Positions 43,136-57,200 of a stretch of DNA of 64,000 nt are shown piece after piece. The translations under genes and the position numbers were made by a program. The number at the start of each line of letters is the position of its first letter. The first letter of the stretch is position 1. Origin of the DNA: Marisa cornuarietis. Taxonomy: Eukaryota > Mollusca > Gastropoda > Architaenioglossa > Ampullariidae. The stretch is from the NCBI GenBank assembly GCA_004794655.1, contig SMMW01000584.1, positions 2,116,001 through 2,180,000 on the forward strand, given 5' to 3'. Below the pieces are notes generated by a model. The model was not told the DNA's origin, did no database searches, and saw only the letters and a program-made list of their open reading frames with translations.

Positions 43136-43864
43136 CCATTTAGGCCTGAGTGACTTGTCAAACACCTCCTCATCATATTATGGGAGGAGATTGTTAAGAA
43201 AATCATTATCTGGACGATTTTATTTTTGTTTGTTTTCTGAAAGATATCACACGATGTCGGCTTAACCAAGATCCATAAGGCTGCCTGACAGCATCATAAT
43301 CAGGGCTAGAGGTAAGTGTAATAAAATCTGATGAACACTGGCGTGCAAAATACGAAAATTAAGAAGATTAAAAATGGTGCTTTGTTTGTGATATTGTTAT
43401 TAGTAGATATCAACAAAAACATTTCTACTCTTTCGTTCTCAAAACATAATACTCTTTCCTAATTTCTACATACTTTTAGGCTTCGTTCCAAACATTAACA
43501 GCACGTGGTTTATTTTCCAGTAAATACTTCTGTCGATCACAATGGGCTAAAATTTTACTTGTTTTAGTGAACACCGAGCAAGAACATAATTATCAGGCCT
43601 GTTATTTACACCGAGATAGACATACAGGCGTACCTGAGTTCTTAGTTAGGTCTTGTATGTCATGCCGCTATTCCTACCTATCCATGCTCGAATTCCTCGT
43701 TTGGTCTGAGAAGCATGCTTGCACAATCTGTCAAAGGGATTGTTATGCGACGCCTCTCAGTAGCACCGTAAGTACTTTCCAACATTCTTAAATAGAATAG
43801 ACGACCTTGGGTTCATCGGTACGCTGGGAGTGTCTAGAGGAACTTCGCCAACCAAGGATAATGT

Positions 43865-44225
43865 CAGGTTAATAATGATAAATAGGATTTATATAGCGCT
43901 TTTCCAATGATCTGCTGAGAGCGATTAACACAAATGATATGCAGACGTAATCACCAACAACCCTGCACCCACATTCCCATAAAACAGACACGCTCACTTC
44001 ACTGACGTAAATTACAGACACACGGTATGCACGGTCATGGTCAGGACAGGGTTACAGGGAAGTCACTGTTCTGGAAAGACGGGTCATAAGTTCAGACTTA
44101 GAAGTTGGTAAACAAATCACAGTGACGAAGGCTGACGGGCAATCCGTTCCAAAGTGATGGGACTTGGTAGTAGAAAGACTTTTGTCCATACGCCTTTGTC
44201 TTAGAAAAGTTACCTTGCCTACCCC
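43865..44225 (-). mobile_element. LINE 3' end remnant (another family)
   Basis: Near 44220-44040 the - strand encodes TKAYGQKSFYYQVPSLWNGL and PVSLRHCDLFTNF, a typical LINE RT C-terminus with a stop near its end. The 3' terminus at about 43930-43865 contains 'aaaagcgctatataaatcc' and TTAT-like repeats. Confidence 0.75.
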
Positions 44226-46496
44226 ACTCCTATCCCTACTCCTAGGGCACGTCATGCGAGGTCCAGTTAGTAAAAGAACCATCGTCACCTCCGCCACTTT
44301 CCCAACAAGCGAAAACGAAAGGAACGCCATTGATCCTAAAGCGAGGCATAGGGCGACTATGCTGCTGCTGATGCTGTTTTGGCGCCTTCCTGTTGACTCT
44401 TGACCTTGTACAAGCAGGTTGTTTCGTCCGTCTTGAGCTGTGACGTGCTTAGAAAAGAACGGAGGCGGCTTTAAGAGCGATAAAAAGAAAGAAAAGCAGT
44501 GGTTAGTCCGAGAAGACAACTAAGGGCCCAAGATGCGTTCAGGAGGAACATGTGTGTGTGTGTGTGTTGGGGTGATGGATGGGGGCGAGGGTCACGGTGT
44601 CGCGGCTACGTCCTTGACCCTGCACGGTGTCCCATGTCGTCAGCCGTGTGACCTCTCACTAGCCTTCGTCGGCACGAGTGTTTCGTCCCTTGCTTTTTGC
44701 GATCTGCCCTTCCCGTGATGTCGCGACGGTTTGTGACCGCCTTGACCGCCATGTGTTGGTCTCGTACACTAGAAGTGCGTTCTCTAAGCAGGTCTCGAAT
44801 CCCGCCAGCGGGATGCCATGCTTGGCAGATGATGTCAGATCAAGAACATTCTCACCTGGTTGATTCATCTGCGTCATTTTGAAGAGCAGAGGAGTGAGTT
44901 ATCTGCGTCACTCTAATTAATTATAACCCTGCTACCTTAAGCCAATTCCTTTAAGGGTTGCATGCTTTGCAGGTAAGAATCGCTTTCCCGAAATTGTAAT
45001 TTTAAAAATGTATTTCTTGAAATTTTACTGATTAGGACGAAGCACTCAAAGAAAAACCAAGCGGATCTGGTTTCATCACTCAATTTGTCCGAGTGGAAGC
45101 GCGTGTTCTGGAGAGCCCGCGAGACAAAACAGAACATAGTTTTTGTGTGACGTAACCTTCCAGGACAGTAAGCAGAGCACGTTCTAAAGCTGTGACAACT
45201 GCACACGTTAACTTGATCGATTCGGAAACAACGGTCACGATCACCACGCAACTCAGACGAAAAGAGTATTTACCCCACCCCCACCCCGCCCACCCGAGTT
45301 CATTCGCGCACCCCTTCCACCCCACATACCACCCACCCTCCATTCCTCAAAGCTGTGATCCGTACCTTCATCTGAGATTTAAAGGAGGTTGGGAAGAGGA
45401 TGATGATGGCGAGGAGCAGGGATGCGCTGCAAGCACGTGCTGTCTTTTCATGACCCATTTTTCTCGCTGCTTCGAGACTCGATCGATTGGGAGCATCTTC
45501 TGTGGTTAAACAAGCTGACGGAAGTTCACTGGATAGCTTTATGAACGAACTGCCAGGCCCACGTTCGCATATCACGTTCTGCGTTCTACGTTGCACTCTC
45601 CTTCTCTAACACTTCTCTTGCCATCGTTGTGTGACGGGTGATAAAAGCAGGAAAGGAGCGATGTAAGTACACGCCTTGGGCTATTTAAAATGTTTGTTGT
45701 TGTTGTTGTTGTTGTTGTTGAAATTTGGGGGATACTGCACTGCGACTTTTAAATAAGTGCGGGGTGATAGAGTCAGAGAGAGACGTTTTTATATCAGTAA
45801 CGTTTACAAGACAGGGGCAACAATTAATGTCAATCTCACGTTACTCAGTCGGGTGTATCGGTAGATCAAAATGCTGACATACTAGCATACATCGACGTAA
45901 ATAATTGACCACGACGCATACTATGCCAGCACAAAGAATGTCATGGCAACAAGACTTTATGATCTTTTATGGTAGCATACAGGTCTGTGCCTGAAAAACA
46001 CCTCATACCATGGTCTATATCATTTTCTGGGACCCTGAGTAACATTTCGCCTCCTGATTTATTCATTAGCGTAAAATCTCTTTATTTAGTGCTGTTTGGT
46101 CCTACCCGGCCAAATTTCCGTCATACAGAGTCGAGGAGGCATGGTGGTCAACATTATTCTGTGTTGTGCTCAGAATAAATTTCTACTAGTATCAGCAGCT
46201 GACTTGGTAATACCTGGTGCATATTTCGTAGCTAGGCACCTCCCCCTTTAGTTTTTGGAGACTCTTTCAATCTTATCTCTTGTATTTATTTTTCGACGAG
46301 CTTACTTTGTTCCCCTGCATTTCCTGGGGAGGACCCGCTGCTGTTTTGGTGTAAAATTCCTTCAACTTCTCTCTCATGGATACACTCGTGTGCGCCAGGT
46401 TCACTCAGGCAGTCATCCTGACATTGCGTTCTCTTTTGTTTCAACACAAGCAAAAGTACACCTGTTTCTTTCACATATAAATATATAGTCTAAAGC

Positions 46497-46552
<56 letters not shown>

Positions 46553-47554
46553 CCAAATGGCTCCAAACAAAATTCACCTCTCCCCACATATATGAGCGGT
46601 AATCCCCATAAAGCTAATACTACAAAAGTAATTTAACTTTTAGTTCCGTTCTCACCCCACTTCCGGCCAAAAAAACTATTAACAAAAGACAGTTTGTGTC
46701 CGTCTCTACGCCATTACTGTTACTGTTCGTCTGAAAAACGAAACTGTTTGAACTTGTACGCATACGATTGACAAGTTGTTAAAGCCTTATGATACGAAGT
46801 TCTATTCACAAGTTGAAGACAGTCGTCGTTTTGTAGACACAAGCGAAGCATTGACTTCGTCTCTATGGACTTTACATCCCGACAGCACTCCAACAAAGGT
46901 TTGCCATCGTCACTCTGGGATTAACGTCTCTTGAGTTACACATCATTTTCCAAAACAGAAAGGCCGCCTCTGGGAGTTGACGTAGCTCACAATGGCTTAC
47001 AACGATGTAGAAGCCACCTCTGAGGGCTGGGCCACCTTTTTGAAGTAATTCTCGTTTGTCCGGCCCTTGGAACGGTTATCCTTCTCAATTGACAAAGCCT
47101 GAGCTCTCCTTCGTAGCCTCCGTCGTCTAACTACCCCAAAACTAAATCCATTTGAGAATATTACATAACATTAAGGGGTTTGAGGGGTCAAAAAAGTCTT
47201 TTAAACGAAAATCGAAAACGATGACAAAAAGTGTTATCAAACCTTGCTGATAATGAACAGTTCTCCTCCCTACACGGAGTTAGTCTGGGGTGCTGCCGTT
47301 TCTTGATGGGAAGGGAAAAGGTGGCGAGCGTCAGGTATTTATGCATCACCGCTACTCTTTCTAGAATCTTATAAAATTTTTTCTTAAGTCGAGATCATTC
47401 TCAGATTTTAACAATTATTTGTTCAACACGTGTGGTTTGACTTCTCCGCAACATGCTGAAGCAGACACAAAAATTTCACATCAAAACATGCACGTGTCAT
47501 CTGTCTGTGATATTCTACCTGTCCCCTCTTATCCAGTATCCTCTTTCGCTCAGA
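44226..47554. other. Gene-poor; G+C-richer block near 44.5-45.6 kb
   Basis: No gene could be supported. On the - strand ATGACGCAGATGAATCAACC at 44877 runs into the donor CAG|GTGAGA at about 44862, a possible short first coding exon, unproven. (TTG)n lies at 45694-45720 and (CA)n at 46500-46549. Confidence 0.35.
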
Positions 47555-47730
47555 ATATAATACCCTACCACTCCAAGTACCCTGCACCAAACTTTGCTTC
47601 GCTTCTGCTTACCTACACTGGTCCGTACGTGTGGGACACTCTACCCTTGCCCCTACATCAGTCTGAACGGTTTCAAAAAGCAGCCTAAAATGTATCTATT
47701 TAAAATACTTTAGTATTTATAAGCAGCTTA
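47555..47730 (+). mobile_element. Small LINE C-terminal remnant
   Basis: FASLLLTYTGPYVWDTLPLP followed by LHQSERFQKA resembles the LINE C-terminal pattern seen at 13620-14295 (KSSLKYSGSVLWNSLPLHLK). Nothing upstream is preserved. Weak but characteristic. Confidence 0.5.
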
Positions 47731-50085
47731 CCTCAACAACGCCTTAAAGTGTTTTCACGGGATCATTGTGCTTGTCTAGTCCCATACTATGGTATAGTTT
47801 CTCTATCTGAACTCTTTGACCCCAGTTTCTCTAAAGAAACTCTTGTGCTATGAGCGTGATCAGGGCATGTGCTTTTGCGAGAAGTTGTTGGGTGGACAAG
47901 GAGGATATCAAGGTTATTACATAGCTCTCGTTTTTTGAACCTGAACTAAGACCATCGAGGCTTTATTATCTCTTCTGTAAGAAGACCTCTTACCCTGCTA
48001 ATACGTCTAATTTTTCTCTTGGCTCTCAATCAAAGCTCACGTTGTATTTATTTCACTTTCAATGAATGCCACTCCACTCGTCTTTCGAGGAGAAAGGAAA
48101 GAAATTAGTAGTTAATTAAAAAAGAAAAGGCGATGTAAAGTAGGCTTTCGAAGTGTCTACAGGTCGTTCAGTTCGGTTCTTGTTTCTCGAATCTAATTTC
48201 CTGGCGCATCTTTGCTTCGTCAGGAATGCATCCCTTGCGACAGACTTGTCCCAGCATACCCAGTTCTCTGGTCTAGCCAGATCGCACTCATGGAATTACC
48301 TCCCTTGAAAGCACGATCGCATTTTCAGCCGGTTTGCCGGACCACGTAAAGCAGACGTGAATACGTTCCTGCACTCGCCCTGGGCGAAGTTCTTGCAGAC
48401 GTTTAGTCACTAATGGCTGGCTGAGCCTTCACGGATGAGATCGTTATAAGGGTACGGGCCGGCAGGGGCGTTAAACGTGTGGAAGCATCGCCCCTTTCCT
48501 GTGCATGTAGGTGTAGACTGTTTTGTTCTAATGGGTAGCTGGTATGAGTGCTTTGCTCACATGATGAGGGGTTAAGCAAGTTCGAAAGAACATGAGACCT
48601 AAGTGCGAACGAGCCATCTACAAGGGATCTGGTCTACCGTCTAAGTTTGAAATATCCAAGCGAAAAGAAAAAAGCACGGTTGGAGCTAGATGGTAGTTAT
48701 ATTGTCAGATACATCTGCTATGCAGATCAGAAGAGAAAATAATAACGGTAATGATAATTATTTCCTGTTGCCGGGGCGAAGTCCACAGTCCGTCGACAGA
48801 CTGATGATCAGAGGATGTGCACGCGTCTATATGCCACGTGACAGACAAGATGTCCGCTTAGTGTGGAGATGGTCTCTGAGTATGCGCATTAATCTACGCT
48901 ATACCTCTTCAGAGAATGGCACAAGGGTAACAACTTTTCACTTTCTGCATCTTTTTTTTTCTCTCTCTCTCTCTTCCATCTTTGCCTTCTCTGCGCAGTG
49001 ACCGTTATTTTATAGTCTCAGAATGAATGGAACCAAATGCGATAGAAGATAAAATCCGAGCATCATTATAACTTGTTTTCAAACAACGGGGCTGTGAATA
49101 TGCAACTTAGAAGATACACGTGCTTTTAACGGTTATTTACTGAGTATGCCTCGGTTCCCCTGTCTTGTTGGTCATCCTTTCCAAGGTTTAAGCAAGATCC
49201 TGTGGGCTCTGCTGCAGATCCTCTGACGTCCTAGGTTGCATTGCTGTAGCTTTCCTGATGTTCCTCGCTGGACTGGACTGTTGCAGGTACCCTGACTTTC
49301 CTGTCTGCAATGCATCGCACGTTGGAACCAATTCCTCTCCAGTATTTAATCAATGGTTTTTTTTATACACGTTTCTTTCCCTTTGACTTCCATTCGATTT
49401 GTGGCACAGACACCGTTTGTATAGACACGTCTTTTGTGAATGCTTGTGAGTGCCAGTGCGTGTGCTTGTGATGTATATTCCTCTTTCTTCTGAAACTGTT
49501 TTGTTTTTGTCATCTTGAGCAACAACAGCAGCAAGAACAAGAACTCTTTCACACACTTTTTTTCAGCACCTGACACTTTGCGTATCGCTTTCTCTTTCAC
49601 GCCATCGCGACGCCAGAGGATGGTGGTGCTTGGTCTATGCCGGACAGTGGTAGTGAAAACATCGCTTGAAAGCGCGTGGTTTGTTTGCGTCGGGTCTACC
49701 ACCCTGCAGCCAAGACTGCTCTTCGCCACTAATTGATCGATGTGCGCCGAGCCTCGTTAACTCTTAACTCAATATCACAAGCGCATCACCGACGCGGTCG
49801 ATAAGGAGATGAAAACAGACGTCGATGTGCCACACTTGCTCTTTCAAGGTGTCGGCACTGAGTGGCAGATCCTAAAAGGAAGGACGTTGTCAGACCAATC
49901 GAACTGGTTCAGAAGCGACATTCGTGTGTTGCCAAGGTGCGAGGTTTCTTCTTACGCGAACGTCAGGGGATGATGCAGGGAGGCAGGACTTGCTTGCGTG
50001 TTTGTACGCGCGCGTGCTTGCGCATGTATATGTGCTTATATGTATACGTTTATATGTGTATGTCTCTTTCTTTCTTTCTTTCTTT

Positions 50086-50121
50086 CTTTCTCTCTCTCTA
50101 TATATATAGAGAGAGAGAAAG
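50086..50121. repeat. Perfect 36-bp palindrome in a simple repeat
   Basis: (TTTC)n passes into (CT)n, (TA)n, (GA)n and GAAAG. From 50086 to 50121 the sequence equals its own reverse complement, with the centre in the TATA tract at 50103/50104. The right part mirrors the left in both composition and order. Confidence 0.95.
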
Positions 50122-51477
50122 GGGAGAGAAAGAAAGGATCTGATTATTTTCCTACCCCGCGCCACCCACCCAGCCTCCAAGCAATTTCACATACGTTGCT
50201 TTATTTATATCTCTCTAGCTTTGCGTTATTTATATTTAATATTAATGCTACTATCTGTCCAACATATCCTCTCCCGGGATGAAATGGAAGCCATGCGGTG
50301 AAATTTTCATTTTATTTTTCTTTTTTCGTGATATCTTGGCTGAAGGCACATGCTTTTTCCAGTGATAAGCCCGGACTCATAAAAATATCCATATCCTAAT
50401 GGCAGTGCCCTCTCCCCCTCCTTGCCTGCTGTCGGTGTGGAGTGAATGTTTCTCTCCACAGCTGAACAAGAGCTTAGAGACCAATCTCCCGCTGTCCTGG
50501 GTCGCTCAGTCGAACCATTTCAGCGGAATGAGCTCCTCTTTCCTCCTAGAGTAGCCGGTGCTGGGACCGCAGTCTGCACACTTAAGAAGATCTCAACGGG
50601 CCCTTGTGTGATGGAGAATTATGTTTCAGCGTCGGAAGCGGGCGGAGTTATTCTGGCAGGCGCCTGGTCTACTTTCTTCTCTGGGACTTGTCTGTCCATT
50701 GCAACAAGAAGTAAATTTTGAGAGTAAGCAACAGTATTGGTAGTGGAATGGGTAGGGGATAGATAACGAAGAACTGGTCTTTTGGGAACAATGAGGACAT
50801 GTTTCCCAATATTTTTTTGCAATCTGTCGTAGTGGTCTGTGTAATGTCTGCTGTTTGTACAAGAGAGCCTACGCAGTGTAATATTGCAAAAACTGTAGTT
50901 ATTAGTAAACTCCGATGTATTTATCAATCAAGAACACCCATGAGTTTCACAGCATGCACACAAAGTTGCAAAAGCATGGGGCGTGATTTGTATGCAAAAA
51001 GCTGCGAGCCTTCTGTATGTGAACGTGTCCAGAATCCCAAGTGCACACTTTACTCCCACTGCTTGCCGTCCACGTCCTTAACTGAGCAATCTGCTGATTG
51101 CCAGAGGTCAGCTGGAAGAGCAGGCTTAAGGATTTTTTTTAAACTGGTGTATCTTTGATGCATTATGACATGCTGTTGCTGAATCTGTTTTTCCTTCATA
51201 GCAATAGTTCTTTCCTCTATATATATATATACTCATTTTGACTTAATGTTTGAACGTCAGCGCACAGCCAACAGAGATCAAAGGAAGAGGTTATCTGTTC
51301 TGCTATAGTTTTTAGTTGTTTTTTGTAAACAAATGTTCGCATTTCGAGAAAGAAAGAATGCGTGCGCACAGAAGACTAGTTACTGAGGCATGCCAGCTGT
51401 ATTACATCCATTACTATATATATATGTAGAAATGTTGCGTCCATGTGTGATTTTAGTGGGTTTTATGTGGTACATAT

Positions 51478-51525
<48 letters not shown>

Positions 51526-54221
51526 TCTATTTTGCCAGAGAACTCTGTGAGAACAGCTATGCCCACGACATCAGCTGCATTTTCTTGTGCACTGATAATG
51601 CTGACTCTAAGCCCACTGAAATTATTGTCTGAATGCTAGGCACGACAACGTTCACTAAAAGGCTTTACCGAGAAGTTTAGTGAACTGTCTATCTTGGTTT
51701 TGTGTTGTGGGTTTTTAATGCAAGTCATCTCCTAGGGATTTCAAGACAATTTAATAGGAATTAGTGTCTTTTTTGTCTGAAAGGAAAGGGAATTAAGCAG
51801 GTATTTCGAGAATTTAGATTTATAATTTGGTTATAAGTCATTGCAATAGCTGGCTACGTTTTATCAGTCCTTGTTTTTCTTTGAGATGTTCTTTCTCTTT
51901 CATTTCTGTATTCATTCTTCATTTATTCATTCGTTAATTTTACTTTTCTTCCCTTCCCTCTTCCTTTTTTGTTTTTGGTCGTTGGTCTCAATATTTAGCT
52001 CTTAACAGATAAAACATACTTTTTAATATATTTGTTTCTGATTTACCTATAATTGACATACATTTATGTATAATCGTGTTCATAAATCTTTGTTAACATT
52101 TTGCATTATAATCCAACTGATTGTTCTACGTTTCTACATTTTGTCATTGATTCTAACGCCAAATTTCCTGGCTGGTTTCCAACACATGGCTACTGAAAAA
52201 AATAGAGAACAGGAAAACAAATAAGCTCTTCATTTGTTGCTAAAAACTCCCATGTACTGATATCGAAACATCGACTTTATTTTTGATTTGCTTTAATAAG
52301 GTTTTCTCGTGCGGCCGGGAAACATAAATATGCAAACTCCGAGAAATTGCATTGAATTTCTTCCTTCTTTAAAAAATCTCACACTCGAACAAACAAATTC
52401 ATAAACATTTTAGTTTTGCGAGATGTCATTTAAAATATTTTTCTGTAGGTTTGTTGTATATCGTCTTCGCAAAGATGTTGTCGTTGTACCGTATTACCCT
52501 TCTTTCTTGTCGCCATAAGATTTGACCTGTCAGCGGTGCTGTCGATGTCAATCTTTCTGCTTCGGTAGACATATTGAACAACAACAACAAAATAGAAACG
52601 AACAAAAAACAGAAAGAAAGAGAGAAAGAAACTGCAGTGCATACAAACAGTTGAGTGCACGTAAAGTTTGCGTGTGATCACTTGCAGGAGCAAACTAGAG
52701 TAAAGCTAAAAATCTTTCTTAGTCTAATATACACCTCAAAATTTTCATTCTTCAGTTCCATTTTTAACTCCCTACCCACAAAAAAGGCTAACGTGTTTGT
52801 TTTCTTTTCTTAAAGTTTCTTTTCGGTTTTAAACTTTTTTCTTTCTCTTCTTTTCTTACTGTCTTATTTCTGTTTTTTTCCAACCTTGGTTCCCCAAGGA
52901 GGAGATCACTCGATGATCTCCAGCCCGAAATGTGATTAGTCCACAATGATCAATACAGGCGTCAGGTTGGTGTCAGCTGTCTCCCTGTGCGGAGCTGACC
53001 TTCCATTCTGCTTGTGTGTCCTGCTTACTTTTCCGCTCGCAGTCTGTACAAACTGGGATGACAAAACAAGGGACTGGCATTGATCTTTGTGCATCAAAGG
53101 TCGAAACTGCCTGCTTCTTCATTGGACTTACGAGTACAACTACTTGCTACCACCCCTACTCTTCTTCCCCACGCACCACCCCCCTACACACACACACAGC
53201 AGCCCCACTTCTTACAGCGCAAGAACCCGCTGAGGCAATTTACTGAAGCAGTTGTTCTATCGACTTAGTGCGAAACACTTGCCAAGTATTGCTAATTTCT
53301 TCTCGGGCGAAAACAGCACTGTGAAGATCTCAGAACTGTCTATGATTGGTTCTGCTTTGATGTTAAATTACCTCAGATGCTGGCACTGTGTCAACCGCCT
53401 TACCTGTCTATCTATATCTACCTGCCCACATACCTGATGGACACTTTGACGGGAGCATAAGATTTCCTTATAAAGTTTCAGTAAATAAAAATACGTGATT
53501 TAAAATTTTAAAAAATGAATGAGACCTCGCCCACACAGACGTATGGAAACGAAACTGTAGTTGACAGGCGTGGATGGACTCATTCTCTGTTGACAATCCC
53601 ATCAGTGATCTGTTCAGTTGTCCACACAGCAATTCGTAGGCGACATATCAACGCTGTTTTTTCTAACATTACCGATGGTGAGTAAATGGAGGCCTTATTT
53701 ATGGATTTATTTGTTATTTTTGTTATACACTCCCTATCCAAATAAATACCGGACACTCGAATATGGACATTAGCCTGTGTCCAAAAAATTAAATGTCAGC
53801 TAATGATAACATTTGTATATATATATATATTTGTCGGTAGCAAATACTGACGAATATTCGACCTCGTTGCACAAGCTAATGTGACGGCTGTAAAAGGTTT
53901 GAAAGCAGCTACCGGAGAAATCTGGTAACTCTCTGCAAGAAAGTAAGGGATGGGAGGAAGGAGATAAAGAGACCAAAAATAAAAAAGAGAAAAAAATCTA
54001 CTAGATAAATGAAGTAGCAGTTGCATGCAGACACGCAAAGAGCCGCATAATACTGCGACACTCGTCAAACCATTTACCTCCCTTGCAGACACGCAAAAAG
54101 ACATGGAAATGAGCTGTTTACCATTAGACCGAGGAATTTTTAGCAAATGAGCTAAACACGGAAAGTGCCAACATAAAAATTTCGGGTCAGATGGTTACAC
54201 CACGCCAGATGCGTAAAAATC

Positions 54222-54222
54222 A

Positions 54223-54286
<64 letters not shown>
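54222..54286. repeat. (GAT)n microsatellite
   Basis: About 21 uninterrupted GAT/ATG triplets. Confidence 0.95.
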
Positions 54287-57200
54287 CGAATGGATTTCGA
54301 CTCCAGAACGGTCAGATGCGTTACAGGACACATGATAACTTAATCATTGTATTACAATACAATGCAACACTATAAAGATACAAAAATCTTCTCATAACAT
54401 TAACACGCAGTCGCACTGTGCAGCACAAAGTGATAAAGATGCAGTGTGTTTAATAGCAAGTCACAGCTATCCGTTGAATATCAAACCCATGGACTGAGGA
54501 GTTGACTGTGTATGATGATGCTCATCAGGCGTGTTTGAATTGTGCATAAGGCAAGCACGCAAAGCTGGATGTCGATGTGCCTGTCCACACAGCAGTAGCG
54601 CCAAGAGTGCAAACTCCAGATTGTCAGACATAATCAGAGCTTGAGCTTTTGAAGAAAGGGTAGGAAGGTGGGTGAGGGACTGACAAACGGCCTTTGAACT
54701 GACACCCTCGTGGTTCACATCTCACGGGCAGTCATCCATTGCAGGGAGAGCTAGTCCCTGGTCCCTTATACCTCAGAAACATACCTTAGCTGAACCCCCG
54801 TTAGACTAGACGTTATGCATAAAAAATGCGCGTTAGCAAGACAGAAAAGTACGATAGTCAGATCTCGGACCCTCTAGAGGTACCTTACCGGACCCCTTAG
54901 ATAAATTAGCTAGCACGACCCCTCAAACGGAACTTTTAGGGCCCGAGACAGAAACAGCCTTCCCAAGGTTCACAGGGCTCTGCATTAGTTCGCAAGAAGA
55001 GCTGGGAGACGGGGAGCGAAAAAGAAAAATAAGAAAGTGGAATGTTTTGCTGACTGCAGTGTCTTTACATCAGCCTAACTTCCAGACAGCGAGGTGGGGG
55101 TAGCGGTGACCATTATTACGTCCATCCTGCCTCTCCCAGTGTAAAAGAGAGAAGACGAGAGAGAGGGAAGAGAGGGTGGGTGGGGTCTGATGGAAGCACG
55201 TAATCAAATCTTCAGACCAGGCTCGTCTGTTCGCGCCTCTCCTCTCAACGGGGGAGGGCCCGCTGTTGGGGCCGAGCTGCGGAGACCCTCGGGGGGAAAG
55301 CCGAGGCGGGAATATCGCATTAGTGAGTAAAGCACCTTCATTGATAGCCGCACCACTTCCCCCACCGTCTCCTGCTCGTGTACCCCCCTCCCTAATTCTC
55401 CTCCCTCTCGCACTCTTTCTCACTTGCACATCACATTGCCTCGTGTCAGAGGCTGGACAGCTTCCTGCGCTTTCTCCAGGCTGGACTAGGGGAGTTCTGC
55501 AAGCGCCGGAAGTGAGTAGAACCTTTGTCCGGCACTACTTCATCAATCAGTCGCATGCTCTATTAACTACTTTGAGGTAGATTGTTTTAAAACCCAAGTG
55601 ATTTTTATCGGATGTAATCACGGGAGACAGACAGTGCGGAGTAGCAACTGTGAGGGAATGGGCGGAAAAATGGCTATAGATTGCCTTTACTGATTCGTCT
55701 GCTTATTCACGTGTTGTGTTTTCTGTGTATGACATAATACAACTGCAAAATTCATTGAATGATTTCTCTCCTTTTGTTTGATTGGAGAAGAGTTTTTTTC
55801 CGAGAAGAAAAAGTGCTCAGCTTATTTCACTATTACAGAACACTATGTTTTAAATAAAACGCATAGCACATTGTACGACCATAATTTATCTAAGACATTA
55901 TTAACGAATCTTCTTTATTGCCAAGAGAAGTGCTAGATGGTAGCAACTGTAAAGTAAAGTTGTATGACAGGGACACCCACAGAGCGCAGTAGTTTTGCTT
56001 GGTTTTTGTATGTGTGGAGGGCGGGGGGAGAGATGTGAGAGCGTTTGACAGCTACATCCACTGTTTGTAACATCTATTTGAGAAAAAGACGCTGTTGCTG
56101 TTAGGGCTGCACAGAAACAGTAGTCAGCAGCAGCTGGTCTCCACTTGTTTAATACCGTGATATGATACCGCTGGTTTACAGATGTTGTATATCACACCAT
56201 CCGCTCTCTGCGTCTGAAGTCTCCGATTGTGGGTTTTCACTTTCTTCGCACCTAATAAGCGACTCTAACTGTCGCAGCCTGCGTGGCGGGAAGAGGAAAT
56301 GGAGAAAATATGTACAGCAATGTGCGCATTATGGGACAGATGACAAGAGCGAATGAAACACAAATGGTATTATTGTCTTATTGCCATACTGTCATTTGAC
56401 ACTTACCCGCAATATGAAGGACTCGTTATTCGATTTTTCCAGCTACTGGAGTTGGCTGAGTATGTGAAGGATGGAAATTACAGACCCGCTGTCTCTCTCT
56501 CTCTCTCTTCTTTTCTTTCTTTTTTTTTCTTTCTTTCTGTTCGTAAGCCAGACAATAAAGAGATATGACAATCACGAAAGGCGAGGACGTCAAGCGACTA
56601 ATGTGCTCCAGCTGTCAGGTCGTTTTATCTTGCGAAATTGCTGAATACTTGTATGCATTAAAAGAAGAAGATGCGAATGCAGCTCTGATCAGACCTACAC
56701 GGCGAGGGAAAGGGGGGAGGGGGAACAGCCAGAGAAATTGTAAAGAAACAACAAGAGAGAGAGAGGAGCAGGGAGTGCCTGCTAGAACGATGTTTTTACG
56801 AAAAGGGAGGGTGATTTTATCCCATTTGCAAAGTTTCAATAATCGGATGTGTTTCGCGGGAAAGACATCACAATTTCAAAGTTTCTACGTTAGCAGGTCA
56901 TTCCAATTCCGAAGATTCTTCAAAAGTCGGTCATCTTAATTTCTAAATTTCTTTAAAACGAGGTCATCGTAATTCCTAATCTTCTAAGAAAGAAGATCAT
57001 CCCAGCTCCGAAGTTTCTAGAAAGGGAAAATCATGTCAGCTCCATTCCGACGTGACAGATTTCGTGGAATTCTTCAGTTTTGATATAACATCGTCGCATT
57101 GACAAGATATCAGAAATTAGAACAATTGACGAAGTGGTATACAACTAGGAGCTAAACTTTTCACACTCAGACGCTAAAGCACTCAGTTTAAGATCAACAT

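Noticed and set aside
49862..50282. Frames containing runs of Ser/Phe/Leu or Arg/Glu
   Set aside because: Produced by the (TTTC)n/(CT)n/(GA)n palindromic repeat.
55070..55580. Overlapping frames of 69-119 codons in a G+C-rich block
   Set aside because: Frames on both strands, no domain or usable exon structure; composition alone explains them.
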